Shown: one piece after another, positions 7,138 through 12,574 of the stretch
Layout: each line of letters starts with the position of its first letter
Numbering within the stretch: position 1 is the stretch's first letter
Source of the DNA: Chloroflexia bacterium
GTDB lineage: Bacteria > Chloroflexota > Chloroflexia > QHBQ01 > JADMIH01
Reading direction: 5' to 3'
Assembly (NCBI GenBank): GCA_025927935.1
Contig: JAICKM010000078.1
Location: 1-15,272 of the forward strand
DNA length: 15,272 nt
Notes under the pieces: model-generated
What the model saw: the letters and a program-made list of their open reading frames with translations, nothing else
Told to the model about the DNA's origin: nothing
Databases searched by the model: none
Program-made: the position numbers and the translations under genes

Positions 7138-7292
7138 GCTAATAGACGAGTGAAAGATCGGCTGGAGCGCGTGGTGATCTGGCGCCCGGCCAGCCGCGCC
7201 AGGACTACCTGGCGGCTCCGGCGCGCGGATGCTTGCCGGTCCGACGGGGTGCCGCGCATATCTTGCTCGAAATCATACATATTGGCGTACAT
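7122..7292 (-). CDS. Small basic protein (56 aa), member of a local paralogous pair
   Basis: A 56-aa frame with ATG at 7292 and TAA at 7122-7124. A near-perfect Shine-Dalgarno AAGGAGG (complement of 7298-7304) sits 5 nt before the start, strong evidence of translation. It begins MYANMYDFEQDMR and carries 11 arginines. Its neighbour at 7486-7659 shares M-x-A-N-x-Y-D-x-E-x-x-M-R and R-Q at 19-20 (10 of the first 20 residues identical) and a similar RLxxxxxR end. An extended -10 promoter with an inverted-repeat operator lies upstream, a GGCCACT/AGTGGCC hairpin (7307-7337) adjoins the Shine-Dalgarno, and an intrinsic terminator follows. No membrane segment or known domain. Function unknown; the basic character might suit nucleic-acid or protein binding. 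Confidence 0.72.
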   Translation of the reverse strand: MYANMYDFEQDMRGTPSDRQASARRSRQVVLARLAGRQITTRSSRSFTRLLAFSGR

Positions 7293-7374
7293 TGTTTCCT
7301 CCTTGCGGCCACTAATGCCGACGTTCAGCGAGTGGCCCTGTCCTCACCCTCACGGCGAGGCAGTTGATTGCTTT

Positions 7375-7400
7375 TTAACTAATTCGTTATAATTCTATCA
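7375..7400 (-). promoter_or_regulatory. Promoter-operator of the 56-aa gene
   Basis: On the minus strand TGA plus TAGAAT (-10 at 7392-7397) forms an extended -10. It is followed at once by TTATAACGAATTAGTTAA, an imperfect inverted repeat of TTAAC-N6-GTTAA type (plus-strand TTAAC 7375-7379, GTTAT 7386-7390). There is no clear -35. Position and sequence match the cassette of the second small gene at 7749-7794. Confidence 0.65.
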
Positions 7401-7416
7401 CAATTGCGGCTATTTT

Positions 7417-7438
7417 GGATCGGTCTGAAGACCGATCC
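7417..7438. repeat. REP-like palindrome (GATCGGTC variant)
   Basis: Perfect 10-bp arms GGATCGGTCT (7417-7426) and AGACCGATCC (7429-7438) with a 2-nt loop, between the two small genes. It resembles the GGxCGGTTT family with changed arms. A degenerate relative, TCGGTC-GAAA-GACCGA, lies at 7805-7820. Confidence 0.6.
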
Positions 7439-7485
7439 CGGCCTACCCATATCGGCAGGTGCCGCGCCTCAGCCCAGGCCGGCGG

Positions 7486-7659
7486 CTAGCGGGCGGCCCA
7501 CGCCACTACCAGGCGCCCCAAGCGCAACAGTGTGCGGTTGCTCGCCGCGGCAACAGGGGTGCGCAATTCCCGCGCTCGCCGGCGCGCGTCGGCGGCGATT
7601 TGGCGACCGGCAACCTCGTCACGCATGCGGTGCTCGATGTCGTAGATATTCGCGTTCAT
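7486..7659 (-). CDS. Small basic protein (57 aa), second member of the paralogous pair
   Basis: A 57-aa frame with ATG at 7659 and TAG at 7486-7488. Shine-Dalgarno AAAGGAGG (complement of 7665-7672) is 5 nt upstream. It begins MNANIYDIEHRMR, matching the 56-aa protein of 7122-7292, and is Arg-rich (12 Arg) through a middle helix (GRQIAADARRRARELR). The end LLRLGRLVVAWAAR is amphipathic to hydrophobic and could touch a membrane. It is transcribed from a TTGACC-N17-TACAAT promoter (7766-7794) with operators at 7749-7764 and 7671-7694 and a hairpin in the leader. No terminator follows closely, so read-through into the 56-aa gene is possible. Function unknown. Longer plus-strand frames over the same DNA lack signals. 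Confidence 0.75.
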   Translation of the reverse strand: MNANIYDIEHRMRDEVAGRQIAADARRRARELRTPVAAASNRTLLRLGRLVVAWAAR

Positions 7660-7670
7660 GCACTCCTCCT

Positions 7671-7694
7671 TTAACTCATTAGCTAATATGTTAA
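7671..7694. promoter_or_regulatory. 24-bp imperfect palindrome, probable second operator of the 57-aa gene
   Basis: TTAACTCATTAG (7671-7682) and CTAATATGTTAA (7683-7694) are reverse complements at 10 of 12 positions, with a perfect ATTAGCTAAT core. On the minus strand 14 of 16 bases from TTAAC onward match the operator at 7749-7764. It abuts and slightly overlaps the Shine-Dalgarno, so binding or RNA folding here could affect expression. Confidence 0.55.
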
Positions 7695-7707
7695 TCCAAT
7701 CGGGATT

Positions 7708-7738
7708 AAAATACTCACCTTGTCCCGGTGAGTATTTT
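7708..7738. terminator. Leader hairpin, possible attenuator, of the 57-aa gene
   Basis: Perfect 12-bp arms AAAATACTCACC (7708-7719) and GGTGAGTATTTT (7727-7738) with a 7-nt loop. It lies within the predicted minus-strand leader between two operator sites. On either strand the stem ends in four T, so it may act as a weak bidirectional terminator or an attenuator. Confidence 0.5.
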
Positions 7739-7748
7739 CAATGCCGCT

Positions 7749-7794
7749 TTAACTAATGTGTTAACATTGTATCACTGAAAGAGGCAGCGGTCAA
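7749..7794 (-). promoter_or_regulatory. Promoter-operator of the 57-aa gene
   Basis: On the minus strand TTGACC (complement of 7789-7794), a 17-bp spacer and TACAAT (complement of 7766-7771), with TGA before the -10. Directly after the -10 is a perfect TTAAC-N6-GTTAA inverted repeat (plus strand 7749-7764) covering the predicted start site near 7759. From TGA through the operator it matches the 56-aa gene cassette at ~20 of 25 positions. Confidence 0.78.
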
Positions 7795-7902
7795 TAGCCG
7801 GGGGTCGGTCGAAAGACCGATATCGGGTCTTGCCGAAGGATCATTCTTGGCGCCTTTGCACCGGGTCTTTAGGCTGAGGCTGTGCCTGCCCAGCACCTAG
7901 AC

Positions 7903-8006
7903 GAGACTCTTCGCTGCGCTCAGAGTGACAGGGCCTCCCTACTGAGAATGAGACTCTTCGCTGTGCTCAGAGTGACAGCACTTGCCCGCCGTAGCTAGAC
8001 TCTTCG
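7903..8006 (+). repeat. Two full and one partial copy of a 29-bp hairpin repeat
   Basis: Copies at 7903-7931 and 7950-7978 differ by one base (C/T). Each holds inverted ACTCT/AGAGT ends around TCGCTGCGCTC. A truncated third copy, AGACTCTTCG, is at 7997-8006, and GAGAATGA follows it and precedes copy 2. This looks like a dispersed intergenic hairpin element caught in a local cluster. The spacers are too short and unequal for CRISPR. Confidence 0.7.
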
Positions 8007-8048
8007 AGAATGATGCGCTGAAGACAAGCAAAACTCGTGAGCCGAAGA

Positions 8049-8073
8049 GGCGGGTTTGAAACCCGCCCCTACA
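8049..8073. repeat. REP-like palindrome with CTACA tail
   Basis: Arms GGCGGGTTT (8049-8057) and AAACCCGCC (8059-8067) around a single G, then CCCTACA. Same design as the copies at 2524-2594 and 9918-9941; it sits 29 bp past the stop of the ArsR-type gene. Confidence 0.7.
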
Positions 8074-8101
8074 CCAGGCCGAATGTACCTTGCAAGCGTG
8101 T

Positions 8102-9175
8102 TTAGCCTTCGAGATAGCGCAGCACCTGGGGGAGGAAGTCTTCCAGGACGGGGCGGCAAAGGCGGTAGAGCACCCGCCCGTCGGTCGGCACTTCTTCGAC
8201 CAACCCGGCGCGTTTCAGGATGCCCATATGCCGGGAGACGGCGGGTTGGCTGATGCCGCACATGCGGGCCAACTTATGGCCGTAGACTTCCGGGTCCTGG
8301 GTGATCGCGGCCAGGATGCGCAGCCGGTTCGTATCGGAGAGCGCGGCGGCGACCTGGCTGATAGATGTCTCTTGTTTGCCACGCTCCTCATCCCGTTCCT
8401 CGGTCGCCTGCGCATTATAGAGGATGTTTACCGACCCGTAGCCCCAGATCTCGAAGTTTGAGCGCCAGATATAATAGGACGGGATCACATTGATGCGCGC
8501 CAGGGGCATGTCCTCGGGAAACATGGGCGGGAGGGCCGATTTGGTTAAGAGCCGGTTCAGGAAGGTCGTCGCGTCCTGGCGGGCCAACGCCTGGCGCTTG
8601 TCGGCAATACTGGCCGCCCAGTGGCGCTTCAGGACAGGCAGTTCGGCGGCGAAGACGGCGTCGTAATAGAAACGCAATAAAGCCACCAGCCGCTGCCGGA
8701 TCTGCTCGGGTTCGGCAGCGACCCGCGGCATCATGTCGCCGGTCATATGGTTGTGGCTGCTACCCGGCCAAAGATGCTCATAGAAGTTGCCGATGCGCGC
8801 CGCGATGCCCTCCGGCTCTGCCCGAACGGCCGCCATCTCTTCGCGCGGAATAACACGCCCGAACAAGTAGAAGAGGAAGCTATCGGCATCTAACCCGGCC
8901 ACATAGTCGATGAATCCGGCGGCATCGTCCGCCGGCCCTGGATAGTCGACCGGTAGCTCCATGAGCGCCAGTTTGCTCCAGAAGTCCTCATGAAAAAAGC
9001 GGACTTCGGCCATCCACTCCGGCCCCAACAGGGCGCGGGCGCGCTCCGCCCAGGCGCGATGCCGCGGGGGCACCCAGTAGAGGGCGCCCAGGCTGAGTAA
9101 CAACTCATAGGCGGCCGACTCGTTAATGTGGATGAGATCGCGCAAATCGGCGTTGTCGAGCGGAGTAGTGGGCAT
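8102..9175 (-). CDS. Long ArsR-type winged-helix transcriptional regulator
   Basis: A 357-aa protein, about three times a minimal ArsR. Residues ~270-350 form the winged helix: ISQVAAALSDTNRLRILAAI (D281), GHKLARMCGISQPAVSRHMGILKRAGLVEEV, then a wing DGRVLYRLC. S-Q-P-A-V-S-R-H is the recognition helix typical of ArsR. The CxC metal-sensing motif is absent and only two isolated cysteines are seen in this domain, so a metal sensor is unlikely. Residues 1-~255 are mostly helical and unrecognised, with conserved-looking tryptophans and aromatics; this may be a ligand or partner domain, as in other ArsR proteins with long N-termini. ATG 9175 follows AAGGAAGG (complement of 9186-9193) by 10 nt. Its promoter is loaded with half-sites, which implies self-regulation. 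Confidence 0.85.
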   Translation of the reverse strand: MPTTPLDNADLRDLIHINESAAYELLLSLGALYWVPPRHRAWAERARALLGPEWMAEVRFFHEDFWSKLALMELPVDYPGPADDAAGFIDYVAGLDADSFLFYLFGRVIPREEMAAVRAEPEGIAARIGNFYEHLWPGSSHNHMTGDMMPRVAAEPEQIRQRLVALLRFYYDAVFAAELPVLKRHWAASIADKRQALARQDATTFLNRLLTKSALPPMFPEDMPLARINVIPSYYIWRSNFEIWGYGSVNILYNAQATEERDEERGKQETSISQVAAALSDTNRLRILAAITQDPEVYGHKLARMCGISQPAVSRHMGILKRAGLVEEVPTDGRVLYRLCRPVLEDFLPQVLRYLEG

Positions 9176-9199
9176 GGCGCACGTACCTTCCTTAGCCGG

Positions 9200-9235
9200 T
9201 TAGTTATTGGTTTAAACTAAGTTTAACAGTTAGTT
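9200..9235. promoter_or_regulatory. Alternating half-site operator at the ArsR-type gene
   Basis: TTAGTT (9200-9205), AACTAA (9215-9220) and TTAGTT (9230-9235) are separated by exactly 9 bp each, making two overlapping inverted repeats with 15-bp steps. They lie at the predicted start, on the -10 and in the spacer of the minus-strand promoter, so binding should repress it. The TTAGTT word recurs in the operators at 7375-7391 and 7749-7764. Confidence 0.65.
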
Positions 9236-9248
9236 CGATGGATGTCAA
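9220..9248 (-). promoter_or_regulatory. Promoter of the ArsR-type gene
   Basis: Minus strand: consensus TTGACA (complement of 9243-9248), 17-bp spacer, TAAACT (complement of 9220-9225) preceded by TGT. Predicted start near 9213, giving a leader of about 38 nt. Confidence 0.75.
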
Positions 9249-9333
9249 TACAATGAGGCAACCCGCCGCCTTGCTGGGGAGGGCAACGGGTGCGAAGCCG
9301 ACCAGCGCGGGCCAGGTGAGATTAGGAGGAGGC

Positions 9334-9362
9334 TTGACACCCCGGCGGGGGAAGTGTAGAAT
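9334..9362 (+). promoter_or_regulatory. Sigma70-type promoter of the coiled-coil gene
   Basis: TTGACA (9334-9339), 17-bp spacer, TAGAAT (9357-9362). Predicted start near 9369, just before AGGAGG at 9371-9376. It shows that the ATG at 9238 cannot be the start of the downstream gene. Confidence 0.85.
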
Positions 9363-9387
9363 CGGGCAGCAGGAGGCACAGAGGGCC

Positions 9388-9912
9388 ATGAGCGAGTATC
9401 GGCGCTCGTCGGGGAATGGGGATTCGCTGGGCGAGCAATTGCGCGCCGAACGCTCCCGCGCGGCGCGGCTGGCGGCAGAGCTGGTGATCGAGCGGGAAAA
9501 GGTGCGCCAGCTCCAGGACGCGTTCAATCACAAAGACAACGAAACCTGGCACCAGCACGAGACGATTGAGACGCTGAAGGTGGAGTTGCGCGGGATCGCC
9601 AACCTGGCCGCCGAACTCCAGACGAATATGCTCGCCTCTCAGGCTGCCGCCCCGGCCCTCGCCACGGGCGCGGAGGACGCGCCGGTGGGGCGCCCTGTTG
9701 CGTTCCCTGACCTCCCCGCTAATGCCACGCCCGCGGCACAGGAAGCCCAGATGGCCCTGCAAGGGGCGCTGCTGGACCTGGAAGAACGCTTACAGCAGGC
9801 CGTCGCCCTGGTGCTGGACGAACTGAACACGCGCAAAGCGGCGGAAGCGCGCATCCGCGACCTGGAACAGCAACTGGCCGCCGTGCGCCGCCGGATCGGC
9901 AACCCGCCGTAG
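9388..9912 (+). CDS. Coiled-coil protein of unknown function
   Basis: A 174-aa soluble protein rich in Glu, Arg, Gln and Ala. Residues ~12-80 form a long predicted coiled coil (EQLRAERSRAARLAAELVIEREK... QLQDAF), then a Pro/Ala-rich linker (~84-115), then a second coiled coil (~117-168, LLDLEERLQQAVALVLDELN, IRDLEQQLAAVRRRI). This is a helix-linker-helix scaffold; no catalytic motif. ATG 9388 is chosen because a consensus promoter (9334-9362) and AGGAGG (9371-9376, 11 nt away) lie just upstream. The frame opens earlier at 9238 but that part lies before the promoter. It is divergent from the ArsR-type gene, with the two promoters ~85 bp apart, so shared control is possible. Confidence 0.72.
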   Translation: MSEYRRSSGNGDSLGEQLRAERSRAARLAAELVIEREKVRQLQDAFNHKDNETWHQHETIETLKVELRGIANLAAELQTNMLASQAAAPALATGAEDAPVGRPVAFPDLPANATPAAQEAQMALQGALLDLEERLQQAVALVLDELNTRKAAEARIRDLEQQLAAVRRRIGNPP

Positions 9913-9917
9913 GGCCG

Positions 9918-9941
9918 GGCCGGTTTGAAACCGACCTACAC
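9918..9941. repeat. REP-like palindrome with CTACA tail
   Basis: CGGTTT (9921-9926) and AAACCG (9928-9933) around a single G, extended imperfectly by GGC/ACC, then CCTACA. It lies between the convergent coiled-coil and kinase genes, where it could also help end transcription. Confidence 0.6.
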
Positions 9942-9988
9942 ACACCATGCAGGCGAATCCGGCCATAGTCCACAAGCAGCCGGAGATG

Positions 9989-12199
9989 TCAGCATTCCTC
10001 CGGTTCGGCGGGGAGCGTGACCTGGAAGACGGAGCCGGTGCCCGGCGTGCTTTCGGCACTGATGGCGCCGCCGTGCTCCTCGATGATGGCCCGGCTGATG
10101 TAGAGGCCCAGGCCCAGGCCCCCACTGCGGTTGAGCGGCGTATCACCCTGGTAATAGCGCTGGAACAGTTGCGCGAGCTGGCCGGTGGTCATGCCCGTGC
10201 CGGCATCGACGATGCGCACCACAGCCCGGCTGGCCTGATTCTCCATGGCAATGACGACGGTGCCGTTGGCGGGCGAATATTTGATGGCATTGGCGATGAG
10301 ATGCCCGAAGACTTGCTCCAGCCGGGTGCGATCGCCCATGACCCAGCAGTGCGGGGTGGACGCGCGCACGTCGAACACCAACCCTGGGCGGGTTGTGGCG
10401 CGCAAGCGATCCAGCGCGTTGTTCACTACGGTCCACAGATCCAGGCGCTCCAAATGCAAGTTCAACTGGCCCTGCTCGATATTGGAGATGTCGAGGATCG
10501 TTTCCACCAGGCGGTTCAACCGCTGGGCCTGCGACCAGATAACGTTCAACTGCTGGGCCAGCTTGCCCTGCTCGTCCGGCGCGCTCTTGCGGATCAACTG
10601 GGTGTAGCCCAGGATCGCGGTCAGTGGGGTGCGTAGCTCGTGCGAGACGGAGGACAGAAACTCATCTTTCGCCTGCTGAGTACGCAACTCGCGCTCGTAG
10701 AGCCGAGCGTTTTCGAGGGCGATGGCAGCGTGGTCGGCGAGCGCTTCGCAGAGGGCAATGTCTTCCGGGGCGAAGGTCAGGGCGGGATTGACCAGCCAGA
10801 GGACCAGGGCGCCCACCAGCCGCTGTTGGGCCAGCAGGGGAACCACAAGATAGGAATGCGCGCCCAGGCCCTCCAGATAGAGATCGTGCCCGGCATCCAG
10901 CGGCAGATGCCGCGCATCGACCAGGAGCGACTCGCCGCGGATCGCGGCCAACCCGATGCCGCTGGCGCCCAGGCGCGGCGGGTGCGCCTCCAGAAACGCG
11001 ACGCGGTCGCGGATGTTTTCGTCGAGTTGATCCGCGTAAGCCGTGAGCGCCAGTTCGTCTTCGTTCTTGCGTAGCAAATAGATCGCGCACGCCTCGCCCA
11101 GCACCTCTACGGCGGAGCGGCTGAGCGAGTTAAGCACATGGCCCATGTCCAGGCTGGAGTTGAGCAGTCGCCCGGCATCGGCCAGGAAGTTGGAGCGCCG
11201 CACCTGGCGCTGGGCCTGCTCAAACAGGCGGGCATTGCCGAGCGCCACCGCAACATGGTTGGCAAACGTCGTCAGCGCGGAGACATCGTCGGCGCTGTAC
11301 TCGTGCGGGCTGTCATGATAGAGGGTCAGCGCGCCGATGGGCCGGCCATGATAGACAAACGGCGTGACGACCATGCTGCGGAAGCCTTCGCGCGCCGCCA
11401 TGGCGCGGAGCGGCCCCATGGCCGGGCTGACCGTGGCATCCTCGACGACCAGGGTCTGGCCGGTCTGTTCGACGCGCCCGCCCGCCGCCTGCTTATACAT
11501 CTGGTTGACGGCGTTGAGGTATTCGCCGGAGAGGCCGACCGCATTCACGCAGCGCAACTCCCCGCCGTCGCCTTGCAAGAACACCGCGGCCCGATCCGCG
11601 CCGAATAGCTGGCGGGTCTGCGTGAGCAGCAATTCGACAATGGGGCCAAGTTCCAAGGTGGACGTAATCAAGGTCGAGAGATCGTACAGCGCCGTGGCGC
11701 GGCGTTGCGCGGCCAGGTAGCGATCCTGGACGGCAACGGTCTGGTGTGGCCCGGCGCCGTACAGGCCGGCGATGGCAGTGACCAGCCCGCCGATTAACCG
11801 GCACGCCTGGTCGGCGTCCGCAGCGCCGATGCGGGGTCCGGACTGCGCATGCTCCGTGGCGGGCAAGCCACCGGCCAGCAGCACGCCGAGGGCCTGCCCC
11901 GCGATCACGATGGGCACCACGGCCCAGCGTAGCGGCAGCCCGTCCGCACTCTCGTCCAACACCACGCGCGCGTCGCCGCTGCGGCACGTACTATGGACGG
12001 CACGCACCAGCGCCGGACTAAGGGGCAGCGAGTCCGCCGCACCCGGCTCCGCCCCGGCCCCGTCTTCCACGACGGCACCGGCGCAATCGGCCAGCAGCGT
12101 CCGCCAGCCCGTGGCCGCCTGGATGGTGTTGTTTAACTGGGCCCAGACCTGCTGCGCCAGCGGATTAGCGGTTGCCGCCTGGGAACCAGGATCAACCAT
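9989..12199 (-). CDS. Soluble multi-GAF sensor histidine kinase
   Basis: A 736-aa cytoplasmic kinase with no membrane segment. An N-terminal GAF-like region (~25-125) precedes two clear GAF domains (~165-325, ~335-495), then HisKA with SVSHELRTPLTAILGYTQ (phosphoacceptor H520) and HATPase: N-box HLIANAIKYSP (N637), DAGTGM for G1 and GLGLGLYIS for G2. GAF domains bind small ligands or chromophores; the signal is not evident. ATG 12199 is chosen because AGGTGG (complement of 12207-12212) is 7 nt upstream and the promoter at 12312-12340 starts transcription near 12305, so the upstream GTG at 12310 cannot serve. No response regulator is adjacent. It is divergent from the cNMP-binding patatin gene. 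Confidence 0.92.
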   Translation of the reverse strand: MVDPGSQAATANPLAQQVWAQLNNTIQAATGWRTLLADCAGAVVEDGAGAEPGAADSLPLSPALVRAVHSTCRSGDARVVLDESADGLPLRWAVVPIVIAGQALGVLLAGGLPATEHAQSGPRIGAADADQACRLIGGLVTAIAGLYGAGPHQTVAVQDRYLAAQRRATALYDLSTLITSTLELGPIVELLLTQTRQLFGADRAAVFLQGDGGELRCVNAVGLSGEYLNAVNQMYKQAAGGRVEQTGQTLVVEDATVSPAMGPLRAMAAREGFRSMVVTPFVYHGRPIGALTLYHDSPHEYSADDVSALTTFANHVAVALGNARLFEQAQRQVRRSNFLADAGRLLNSSLDMGHVLNSLSRSAVEVLGEACAIYLLRKNEDELALTAYADQLDENIRDRVAFLEAHPPRLGASGIGLAAIRGESLLVDARHLPLDAGHDLYLEGLGAHSYLVVPLLAQQRLVGALVLWLVNPALTFAPEDIALCEALADHAAIALENARLYERELRTQQAKDEFLSSVSHELRTPLTAILGYTQLIRKSAPDEQGKLAQQLNVIWSQAQRLNRLVETILDISNIEQGQLNLHLERLDLWTVVNNALDRLRATTRPGLVFDVRASTPHCWVMGDRTRLEQVFGHLIANAIKYSPANGTVVIAMENQASRAVVRIVDAGTGMTTGQLAQLFQRYYQGDTPLNRSGGLGLGLYISRAIIEEHGGAISAESTPGTGSVFQVTLPAEPEEC

Positions 12200-12311
12200 T
12201 ACGCCACCACCTGACGGCTCTGCGAGTTCGGTGCAAAGGGCGCCCCCGTTCGTACACGCCTGTGAGGACAAAATCGGGCAATTCGGGTACCACGTTTTAT
12301 ACTTGATCACC

Positions 12312-12340
12312 AGTATACTGATTCGGATCTATACGGTCAA
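12312..12340 (-). promoter_or_regulatory. Promoter of the histidine-kinase gene
   Basis: Minus strand: TTGACC (complement of 12335-12340), 17-bp spacer, TATACT (complement of 12312-12317). Predicted start near 12305, ~105 nt before the ATG at 12199. Confidence 0.8.
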
Positions 12341-12405
12341 GAGGGCGGCGGGCCGGGTGCGGGCGAGCGCCCTGGTCGCCGCCGGGTCGGGTCCTGGCCT
12401 GACCC

Positions 12406-12424
12406 GGCCGGTTTGCAACCGGCC
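12406..12424. repeat. REP-like palindrome, no CTACA tail
   Basis: Arms GGCCGGTT (12406-12413) and AACCGGCC (12417-12424) with loop TGC, the same arms as at 2524-2594. The tail here is CCGCCC rather than CTACA. Confidence 0.65.
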
Positions 12425-12539
12425 CCGCCCGCCTGCGATACCTTGGCGGGCGCCGCCGGGCAACGAGGACGGCGCAATTCATCATGCGGCCAGGCGTAAT
12501 AGGGGCGGGAAGCTGTGCCTGGTGGAGGTGGGCGGGCCA

Positions 12540-12568
12540 TTGACAAGCACCGAGGCCCGATATACAAT
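12540..12568 (+). promoter_or_regulatory. Promoter of the patatin gene, giving a leaderless mRNA
   Basis: TTGACA (12540-12545), 17-bp spacer, TACAAT (12563-12568). The expected start, 6-8 nt past the -10, is 12574-12576, which coincides with the ATG at 12575. Confidence 0.8.
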
Positions 12569-12574
12569 GCTGCC

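Larger units (their letters stand above)
7660..8101. other. 442-bp gene-free region between the 57-aa gene and the ArsR-type gene
   Basis: It holds the promoter, operators and leader hairpin of the 57-aa gene (7671-7794), a degenerate palindrome (7805-7820), two and a half copies of a 29-bp repeat (7903-8006) and one REP-like palindrome (8049-8067). Stretches 7821-7902 and 8007-8048 show nothing I recognise. No credible gene is present. Confidence 0.6.
12200..12574. other. 375-bp divergent intergenic region between kinase and patatin genes
   Basis: It holds a minus-strand promoter (12312-12340), a plus-strand promoter (12540-12568) and a REP-like palindrome (12406-12424). The remainder (about 12425-12535) shows no gene, although both flanking reading frames stay open part of the way. 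Confidence 0.6.

Noticed and set aside
7404..7682. Plus-strand frames of 71-92 codons over the 57-aa gene, and an 80-codon one over the 56-aa gene
   Set aside because: They lack Shine-Dalgarno sequences, while the minus-strand small genes have strong ones, promoters and protein similarity.
7903..8006. Possible CRISPR array
   Set aside because: Only two full copies plus a fragment, one short 18-bp spacer, and hairpin structure typical of dispersed repeats; no cas genes.
8102..9175. Metal-sensing (arsenic/zinc) ArsR
   Set aside because: No CxC or paired-cysteine motif in the winged helix and no metal-resistance genes nearby.
9238..9387. N-terminal extension of the coiled-coil protein from ATG 9238
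   Set aside because: A consensus promoter (9334-9362) and AGGAGG lie inside it, and there is no ribosome binding site at 9238.
12200..12310. N-terminal extension of the kinase from GTG 12310
   Set aside because: The predicted transcription start is near 12305, after this codon, and ATG 12199 has a well-spaced Shine-Dalgarno.
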